Assembly (NCBI RefSeq): GCF_002754375.1
Contig: NZ_PEFF01000001.1
Coordinates: 5,597,501 to 5,661,500, forward strand
DNA length: 64,000 nt
Source: Variovorax sp. 54
GTDB taxonomy: Bacteria > Pseudomonadota > Gammaproteobacteria > Burkholderiales > Burkholderiaceae_C
Direction: 5' to 3'
The translations under genes and the position numbers were made by a program. Below the pieces are notes generated by a model that made no database searches, was not told the origin of the DNA, and worked only from the letters and a program-made list of their open reading frames with translations. Positions 55,868 through 64,000 of this stretch are shown here, piece by piece; position 1 is the first letter of the stretch; each line of letters opens with the position of its first letter.

Positions 55868-56704
55868 TTACGGCGCGATCAGCGCCGAGGTCGCCAGTGC
55901 CTTCGCTTCCGCACTGCAATCCTGAGCGGGCACGGCACCCGCCGCGCGTGCCTTCGCAATCTCCGACCGGGCGCCCGCCATCTGCGCCTGGAACACTGGG
56001 TTCGTGTGCAGCTTCGCCACCGTCGCCGCGCCGACCAGCCGTCCGTTCTCGATGTCGCTTTGCCAGTGCACGCCGCAGATCGCGCGGCTCTGTGAGAAGG
56101 CCCGGCCGCGCTGCAGCAGCGCATCGCCGCGTTCGGGCGCGAGTTCCGTCAGCACCAGCGCCCAGGCCCAGCCCACGGCCGAGTGCCCTGAGGGGTAGGA
56201 GCCGTCCTTGGCCAGCGAGGCTTCTTCAGCGGGCGTGCAGCTGCCGGTCTTGAAGGCGACGAAGGGGCGCGTGCGGTTGTAGGTGTTCTTGGCCTTGTAG
56301 GTGGCCGAGCCGGCATCGGCCAGCGTGCGACGCAGCAGCATGTTCAGGTTCGGCGTGGCCTGCTCGGAGATGGGCATGCCCAGCGCGCACGAGAACACCT
56401 CGGCGGCCTTCGGAAACTTGAGGTTGGCGTCCTGCACCGCCAGTGCGCCGCGCGGCGTGCCCTGCAGGGCCGTGAGCGCGCGGAAGGTGGCGCCATCGGC
56501 TGCCAATGCGGCCGAGCCCTCGGCCGGAGGCGCCGGCAGCAGGGCGAGGCTGTCGGGCAGTTCGGCGATGGGCAGGTAGCCCTTGAGGTAGCCCGAGCCC
56601 GGACGCAATTCGCCGACTTCGGCAGGGGAAATGGGGGCGGTGCTGCCGCAGGCGCCAAGCAGCAGCGCGGCCGCCAGGGAGGCGGCGAGGGTCGTGAATT
56701 GCAT
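55868..56704 (-). CDS. PAP2 family class A-type acid phosphatase, lipoprotein
   Basis: The 278-residue periplasmic phosphatase belongs to the PhoN/vanadium-haloperoxidase superfamily. A lipobox LLGAC (lipidated Cys near residue 20) gives an anchored form. The active site follows K-x6-RP (KAKNTYNRTRPF), PSGHS (SYPSGHSAVGWAWAL) and SR-x5-H-x3-D (SRAICGVHWQSD). It probably hydrolyses phosphomonoesters non-specifically. The lipid anchor differs from secreted PhoN proteins. Confidence 0.9.
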   Translation of the reverse strand: MQFTTLAASLAAALLLGACGSTAPISPAEVGELRPGSGYLKGYLPIAELPDSLALLPAPPAEGSAALAADGATFRALTALQGTPRGALAVQDANLKFPKAAEVFSCALGMPISEQATPNLNMLLRRTLADAGSATYKAKNTYNRTRPFVAFKTGSCTPAEEASLAKDGSYPSGHSAVGWAWALVLTELAPERGDALLQRGRAFSQSRAICGVHWQSDIENGRLVGAATVAKLHTNPVFQAQMAGARSEIAKARAAGAVPAQDCSAEAKALATSALIAP

Positions 56705-56827
56705 GAGGGATGTGTCTCCGGCTTTGTTTTTTGAAAGGTGAGGTCCCATCGTAGAGGGACCCCACCGGGCCGGAATATCACCCATGTGACGGAGGCCCCC
56801 TCAGCCCGCCCGTCGTTTCGAAACAGC

Positions 56828-57820
56828 TCAGGGCTTGAAGCCGCTCGCCTGGATGATCTTTTCCCAGGTCTGCGTGTAAGTGCGCACGCGGCCCGCGAAC
56901 TGGCCCTGGGGCTCGTAGCCGACCGTCAGGCCCATGGTGGTGAGCTTCTGCTTCACGTCGGGCATGGCAAGCACCTTCTGCAGCGCGTCGCCGTATTTGT
57001 CGATGACCGCTTGCGGCGTGCCGACCGGCGCGAAGATGCCGTAGTAGGGCAGGTCTTCCAGGTTCGCAAAGCCCAGCTCGGTGAAGGTCGGCACGTTCGG
57101 CAGCAGCGCCTGGCGCTTCGCGCCGATGGAGGCCACGATGCGCACCTTGCCCGCGCGGTGGTTCTCGATGAAGTCCGGCACCGAGGCGATGCCCGCCGTG
57201 ATCTGGTTGCCCAGCATGTCGGCCGTCATGGGCGCGCTGCCGCGATACGGTGCGGGCTGCACGTCGATCTTGTACTTGTCCGAGATCATCTTCACGAGGA
57301 ACTCGGGGATCGACGCCGGTGCCGGCACGCCGATCGTTTCCTTACCGCCCTTTTGCGTGCGAACCCACTTCACGTACTCGTCGATGCTCTTGGCCGGCGT
57401 GCCGCCCGACACCGCCAGCACGTTGGCAAAGGTGGCAAAGCCGGCCACGGGCACGAAGTCAGTGGCCGGGTTGAAGCCCGGGTTCTTCACCACCTGCGGC
57501 AGGATCGAAATGGAGTGGTCATGCGACAGGAACAGCGTGTGGCCGTCGGCCGGTGCGGCCTTCAGCGCCTGCGCCGCAATCTGGCCGCCCGCACCCGCGC
57601 GGTTCTCGACCACCACGGGCACGCCCAGCACGTCCTTGAGCTTTTCGCCCAGGGTGCGCGCAATCGCGTCGGTGCCCGCGCCGGCGGGAAAGCCCACAAG
57701 GATGCGCACCGGCGTGCCGCTCTGGGCCTGTGCCAGCCCGGCCATGCCCAGGGCAGCCGCCAAAAGACCCACGCTGAACGCGCGGCGCATCGGTTGGACG
57801 CGCTGCATTGAAAAAACCAT
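56828..57820 (-). CDS. Bug family tripartite tricarboxylate transporter receptor
   Basis: The 330-residue periplasmic binding protein of the Bug/TctC family has a signal peptide ending AGLAQAQ. The domain starts GTPVRILVGFPAGAGTDAIAR and contains VVVENRAGAGGQIAAQALKAAPADGHTLF; GSAPMTADMLGNQI is also typical. The ligand is usually a carboxylate and is unknown here. No TctA/TctB genes are adjacent, as often in Burkholderiales. I chose ATG 57820 for its GGAG spacing; ATG 57832 is an alternative. Confidence 0.9.
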   Translation of the reverse strand: MVFSMQRVQPMRRAFSVGLLAAALGMAGLAQAQSGTPVRILVGFPAGAGTDAIARTLGEKLKDVLGVPVVVENRAGAGGQIAAQALKAAPADGHTLFLSHDHSISILPQVVKNPGFNPATDFVPVAGFATFANVLAVSGGTPAKSIDEYVKWVRTQKGGKETIGVPAPASIPEFLVKMISDKYKIDVQPAPYRGSAPMTADMLGNQITAGIASVPDFIENHRAGKVRIVASIGAKRQALLPNVPTFTELGFANLEDLPYYGIFAPVGTPQAVIDKYGDALQKVLAMPDVKQKLTTMGLTVGYEPQGQFAGRVRTYTQTWEKIIQASGFKP

Positions 57821-57918
57821 GATCGACTCCATTCGAGATAAAGAGAGAAATGCCTGTGGCAAGAAGGTGCGGGGCCCGGTGCAATACCCGTGCCCAGGGT
57901 GCAAATCCGATTCGCAAC

Positions 57919-57946
57919 CTTGAATCGTGCCCGAACAGCCCTATTT
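57919..57946 (+). promoter_or_regulatory. Sigma-32 heat-shock promoter of clpB
   Basis: CTTGAAT (57919-57925), a 13-bp spacer and CCCTATTT (57939-57946) match the sigma-32 consensus CTTGAAA-N(13-15)-CCCCATnT closely. It is about 20 bp before the clpB ATG, so the leader is short. Confidence 0.7.
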
Positions 57947-57965
57947 TGGATGCAGGAATACCACC

Positions 57966-60587
<2,622 letters not shown>

Positions 60588-60596
60588 AGTCGGATG

Positions 60597-60926
60597 ATGA
60601 ACTTCATTCTTCGCGTCATTCTTCTGCTCCTGGGGCTGGTCTTCGCGGCCAGCCTGGCCGTGGCGGCCCTGCTGCTGGCGGCGGTGTGGGGTGTGCGCTA
60701 CGCCTGGGGGCGTCTCACGGGCAAGCCCGTGACGCCCTGGGTCATGCGTTTCAACCCCCGCTCGGGCTTCGACCGATTTCGCCATGCGGCACAGCAGCCC
60801 GCCGAGCCCACGGCGGCCGACGTGGTCAGCGCCCGTGCGCGCGGCGAGTCGGTGCGCAGCCCGGTCGTGCTGGGCCCGGCCGACGATGTGACCGATGTGC
60901 GGGCCCGGCCCGTGCGCGGCGACTGA
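60597..60926 (+). CDS. Small membrane protein of unknown function
   Basis: I do not recognise a family. The 109-residue product (110 if the preceding ATG at 60594 is used) has one or two adjacent N-terminal hydrophobic stretches (about 3-34, ILRVILLLLGLVFAAS and AVAALLLAAVWGV). A cytoplasmic basic and acidic tail without motifs follows. It starts nine bases after clpB, so it may share its heat-shock transcript. Confidence 0.7.
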   Translation: MNFILRVILLLLGLVFAASLAVAALLLAAVWGVRYAWGRLTGKPVTPWVMRFNPRSGFDRFRHAAQQPAEPTAADVVSARARGESVRSPVVLGPADDVTDVRARPVRGD

Positions 60927-60942
60927 ACCTCTTTCTTCTCGA

Positions 60943-62775
60943 TCAGGCGCTGTACAGCGCCTCGATCTCGTCGGCGTAAGCCTTGTAGATGCTGGAGCGC
61001 CGCACCTTCATGGTCGCGGTGACTTCACCGTCGTCATGGTCCAACTCTTTGGTGAGCAGATGAAAACGTCTGATCTGCGACACCTGCGCCAGCTTCCCGT
61101 TGCCGCGCGCCACTTCGGCCTCGATCAGCGCGCGCACCTTGGGTTCTTCCACCAGTGAGCGAAAGTGCGTGAAGGGCAGGCGCTGGGCCTCGGCCCATTT
61201 GCCGACCGTCTCGTAGTCGATCTGCAGCAGCGCGCCGACGAACTTGCGGCCGTCCGCCACCACGATGCATTCCTTGATGAAGGGGCTGCCCTTCATGGTG
61301 TTCTCGATCTCCGAGGGCGTGAGGTTCTTGCCGCCGGCGGTGATCATGATGTCCTTCAGCCGATCGACGATGCGCAGCTGGCCGCCGGCTTCCTCGCGCA
61401 CCACGTCGCCCGTGTGCAGCCAGCCGTCGCGGATCGATGAGGCCGTGGCCTCGGGGTTCTTGTAGTAGCCCTCGAACACCATGTCGCCGCGCACCAGCAA
61501 CTCGCCCGCTTCGCCCACGCGGTGCTCGGTGCCCTGCGTGGGCGGGCCGACGGTGCCGATGGTCACGGCGTCCGCGCGGTGGCCCGAGACCATGCCGGTC
61601 GATTCGGTGAGCCCATACACCTCGACCAGCGGCACGCCCAGTGTGCGAAAGAAGCGCACCACGTCCGCCGGAATCGGCGCCGCGCCCGTGAGCGCGATGC
61701 GCGCGCGGCGCAGGCCGATGAAGTTCTGCAGCGCGCGCAGCACGGTCCAGTAGGCGAGGGCGAAGCGGCCGCGTTCGGCCAGCGTCCAGGCGCTGCGCGG
61801 CTTCTCGGCCAGCGGTGCGCAGGCCTCGATGGCCTTGCGGAACAGCGCGCGCTGCAATCCGCCGGCTTCCTGCATCTTGATGCTGATGCCCGCGTGCAGC
61901 TTTTCCCAGATGCGCGGCACGCCGAGGAACATGGTGGGCGCGACCTCGCGCAGGTCTTCCTGCACGGTGCGGATCGATTCGCCGAAGTTGACCTGCGAGC
62001 CCAGGTACAGCGGCACGAAGGCCGTGAGCATCTGCTCGGCCACGTGGCACAGCGGCAGGTACGACAGGTGCGTGGTGCCGCCGTCGAGAGCCAGCCGCTC
62101 GACGATGCCGGGCACGACACCGCGGATGTTGCGGTACGAAATCATCGCGCCCTTGGGCTTGCCGGTGGAGCCCGAGGTGTAGATCATCAAACCGATGTCG
62201 GCGAGCGTCTGGCGTTGCAGGGCGGCGTCGATGAGCGCTGTGCCGTCGCGTGCGAGCACGTCGGCGCCGGCCTGCTCAACCTCCGCAAAGGTCGCGATGC
62301 GCTCGCGCACCTCGGGCGGGTAGCTCGCGAGGCCCTTGGTCTCGATCACGATGATCTTGCGCAGGCGCGGCAATTGGTCGAGCGCGTCGAGCACCTTGTC
62401 GGTCTGCTCCTGGTCTTCGCAGACGATCACCTCGATGTCGGCATGGCCGACCACGTAGGCGACCTCGTTGCTCGGGCTGGTGGGGTACACACCCACGGTC
62501 ACGGCGCCGATGAGCCCCGCGCCCATCTGCGCGAGCAGCCATTCGACGCGGTTCTCGGAAATGACGCCCAGGTGCCCGCCCGGTGCGAGGCCCATTGCAT
62601 GCAGGCCCAGGCCGAAGCGGCTGGCGCGCTGCAGGTAGCCGGCCCAGTCCAGCGGGTGCCAGATGCCGAAGTCCTTCTGCCGGATCGCGATGCGCTGCGG
62701 CTGCAGGCGCGCCTGCTCGCGCAGCATCTGCGGCAGCGTGAGCGAAGGGAGCACGTTCGTCGTCGGGGTCGTCAT
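60943..62775 (-). CDS. AMP-dependent acyl-CoA synthetase/ligase
   Basis: The 610-residue enzyme activates a carboxylic acid (long-chain fatty or aromatic) to its CoA thioester. Motifs are MIYTSGSTGKPKGAMISY (P-loop, about 199-216), EVYGLTESTG (about 388) and GWLHTGDVVREEAGGQLRIVDRLKDIMITAGGKNLTPSEIE (about 450-490). The C-terminal Lys-bearing segment is less typical. Its ATG overlaps the livF stop (ATGA), which suggests that the ABC system imports its substrate. Confidence 0.9.
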   Translation of the reverse strand: MTTPTTNVLPSLTLPQMLREQARLQPQRIAIRQKDFGIWHPLDWAGYLQRASRFGLGLHAMGLAPGGHLGVISENRVEWLLAQMGAGLIGAVTVGVYPTSPSNEVAYVVGHADIEVIVCEDQEQTDKVLDALDQLPRLRKIIVIETKGLASYPPEVRERIATFAEVEQAGADVLARDGTALIDAALQRQTLADIGLMIYTSGSTGKPKGAMISYRNIRGVVPGIVERLALDGGTTHLSYLPLCHVAEQMLTAFVPLYLGSQVNFGESIRTVQEDLREVAPTMFLGVPRIWEKLHAGISIKMQEAGGLQRALFRKAIEACAPLAEKPRSAWTLAERGRFALAYWTVLRALQNFIGLRRARIALTGAAPIPADVVRFFRTLGVPLVEVYGLTESTGMVSGHRADAVTIGTVGPPTQGTEHRVGEAGELLVRGDMVFEGYYKNPEATASSIRDGWLHTGDVVREEAGGQLRIVDRLKDIMITAGGKNLTPSEIENTMKGSPFIKECIVVADGRKFVGALLQIDYETVGKWAEAQRLPFTHFRSLVEEPKVRALIEAEVARGNGKLAQVSQIRRFHLLTKELDHDDGEVTATMKVRRSSIYKAYADEIEALYSA

Positions 62776-63605
62776 GACAGCCAGCGCTTGCGGCGCTTGT
62801 AGTGCTTCAGCTCGCGGAAGCTGCGCGATTCGCCGCTGCCGCCCACGCCGAGATAGAACTCGCGCACATCGGGGTCGGCCGCGAGGCGCTCGGCGCTGCC
62901 GTCGATCACGACCTTGCCGCTTTCCATGATGTAGCCCGTGTGCGCAATGGCCAGTGCCACGCTGGCGTTCTGTTCCACCAGCAGCATCGAGGTACCGCGC
63001 TCGGCGTTGATGCGCGCGATGATCGTGAAGATGTCCTCGACCAGCTTGGGCGACAGGCCCAGCGAGGGCTCGTCGAGCAATATCAATTGGGGCTGCGCGA
63101 CCAGCGCGCGGCCGATGGCGAGCATCTGCTGCTCGCCGCCCGAGAGGTAGCCCGCGAGGCCCTTGCGGCGCTCGTGCAGGCGAGGGAAGTAGGCATAGAC
63201 GTCGTCGAAGTTGCGCGACGCGGGCGCGGCGCCCGCGCGCCCCGTCAGCGCATAGGTCGCGGCGACCAGGTTCTCTTCGACCGTGAGGTCTTCGAACACG
63301 CGGCGGCCTTCCATCACATGGCTGAGGCCGCGCCGCACCAGCTGCTGCGGCGCGAGCCGTTCGGTCGGTGCGCCGTCGAACACGATGCGGCCGGCCTCGA
63401 CCTCGCCGTCTTCCAGCGCGAGCAGGCCCGACACCGCCTTCAGCGTGGTCGACTTGCCCGCGCCGTTGCTGCCCAGCAGCGCCACGATCTGCCCGCGCGG
63501 CACGGCCAGCGACAGGCCGCGCAGCACCTGCACGACCTTGTTGTAGACCACCTCGATGTTGTTGACCTCCAACACGAGGTCGGGCGGTGCCGCGCGCGCG
63601 TCCAT
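62772..63605 (-). CDS. livF: Branched-chain amino acid-type ABC transporter ATP-binding protein
   Basis: The 277-residue LivF-like ATPase has Walker A LLGSNGAGKSTTL (about 44-56), signature YLSGGEQQMLAIGRAL (about 153-168), Walker B LILLDEPSLGLSP (about 174-186) and the LVEQNASVA switch region. A 40-residue C-terminal extension with KHYKRRKRW is beyond the normal LivF length. In clusters that also contain an acyl-CoA ligase, such HAAT transporters often carry aromatic or fatty acids. The start is ATG 63605. Confidence 0.93.
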   Translation of the reverse strand: MDARAAPPDLVLEVNNIEVVYNKVVQVLRGLSLAVPRGQIVALLGSNGAGKSTTLKAVSGLLALEDGEVEAGRIVFDGAPTERLAPQQLVRRGLSHVMEGRRVFEDLTVEENLVAATYALTGRAGAAPASRNFDDVYAYFPRLHERRKGLAGYLSGGEQQMLAIGRALVAQPQLILLDEPSLGLSPKLVEDIFTIIARINAERGTSMLLVEQNASVALAIAHTGYIMESGKVVIDGSAERLAADPDVREFYLGVGGSGESRSFRELKHYKRRKRWLS

Positions 63606-63613
63606 CGTGTCGA

Positions 63614-64000
63614 TCAGTTCAGTGCGATCCAGTCCGACGCCGGCACCATCTTCTGCGCCTTCATGTCGGCCTTGTAGACGCGGCCCACGGGGATCGAGTT
63701 TCCCTTGATGGTGATCGGCGTGCCGATGATCCCGCCGGTGTCGAAGTCCTTGATGGTGTTGAGCGCGGCCTTCAGGTTCTTGCCGTCGAGCGGCTTGCCG
63801 GCGTCGAGCGTGCGCTTGGCGGCCTCGGTGAACAGCATCGCCGTGAGGAAGCCCTGCGTGTAGGCCGTGCTCTGGTACTCGGGGCGCAGTGCGCGGATCT
63901 TGTCGAGCATCGGCGCCTTGGCCGTGGTGTCGTAGTAGTAGCGGTAGGGCATGACGCCCATGAAGCCGTCGCCGCCTTCGCCCATCTTCATGACGGTGGA
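63614..64000 (-). CDS. Branched-chain amino acid-type ABC substrate-binding protein (5' partial)
   Basis: Only the last 129 codons are in the window; the frame is open through 64000. The visible part has the LivK-like C-terminal lobe: GVMPYRYYYDTTAKAP, YTQGFLTAMLFTEAAKRTLDAGKPLDGKNL and DFDTGGIIGTPITIKGNS. It matches periplasmic receptors of HAAT transporters for amino, aromatic or related acids. It lies eight bases upstream of livF in the same operon. Confidence 0.88.
   Translation of the reverse strand, partial: STVMKMGEGGDGFMGVMPYRYYYDTTAKAPMLDKIRALRPEYQSTAYTQGFLTAMLFTEAAKRTLDAGKPLDGKNLKAALNTIKDFDTGGIIGTPITIKGNSIPVGRVYKADMKAQKMVPASDWIALN

Overview
The window is a gene-dense (about 90 percent coding), high-GC chromosomal segment of a betaproteobacterium. 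It most resembles a Comamonadaceae member such as Variovorax. That inference rests on family content recognised by eye: a Bug-type tricarboxylate receptor, an H-NS-like protein with a YRGP...GRGRKPRW tail, the surE-pcm-nlpD-rpoS block, ppsR opposite ppsA, a Fur-controlled hemP, and GTG/TTG starts with ATGA overlaps. No genus-level search was possible. I see no insertion sequence, integrase, prophage, CRISPR array or rRNA, and every gene-free stretch is shorter than 300 bases.

Layout. 1-8.0 kb: end of an M20 peptidase, a lipoprotein gamma-glutamyltransferase, uvrC, pgsA, an EamA permease and a LysR regulator. 8.0-10.1 kb: a fluoroacetate-dehalogenase-like hydrolase overlapping a tartrate/malate dehydrogenase gene. 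10.1-16.2 kb: HU, tRNA-Val, ppiD, a histidine phosphatase, a small GIY-YIG-like protein, a GlsB-type membrane protein, tRNA-His, an H-NS-like protein and a quinone oxidoreductase. 16.3-22.7 kb: surE-pcm-nlpD-rpoS, rlmD, a YccA/BI-1 membrane protein and a GlcG-like protein.

22.9-31.4 kb is an iron island, all on the minus strand: bfr; then PepSY membrane protein, DUF2271, DUF4198, apbE, a membrane-anchored flavoreductase, piuC, bfd, tonB-exbB-exbD and hemP. Two good Fur-box matches flank it. The DUF2271 protein carries the motif DGVTGAS, which fits the ApbE flavinylation consensus. I read the first five genes as a NAD(P)H-to-periplasm electron chain, probably reducing ferric iron or ferric-siderophore, with iron then passing to Bfr/Bfd. 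No TonB-dependent receptor is present in the window.

31.7-33.9 kb: ahpC and ahpF, each preceded by an OxyR-like site. 34-41.2 kb: ppsR/ppsA, an unknown protein, rpsF-priB-rpsR-rplI and dnaB. 41.3-46.5 kb: a five-gene minus-strand operon (VOC, EVE, GyrI-like, alkyltransferase-like, WYL regulator), a PhoH-family ATPase and a Bcp peroxiredoxin. 46.6-55.8 kb: an Mth938-like protein, a seven-gene run (aminotransferase, DUF1176, hom, thrC, mobB, moeA, moaD), an opposed dapA paralogue, and moaE. 55.9-64 kb: an acid phosphatase, a Bug protein, heat-shock clpB with a sigma-32-like promoter, a small membrane protein, and a fatty/aromatic acyl-CoA ligase coupled to livF and a substrate-binding protein that runs off the end.
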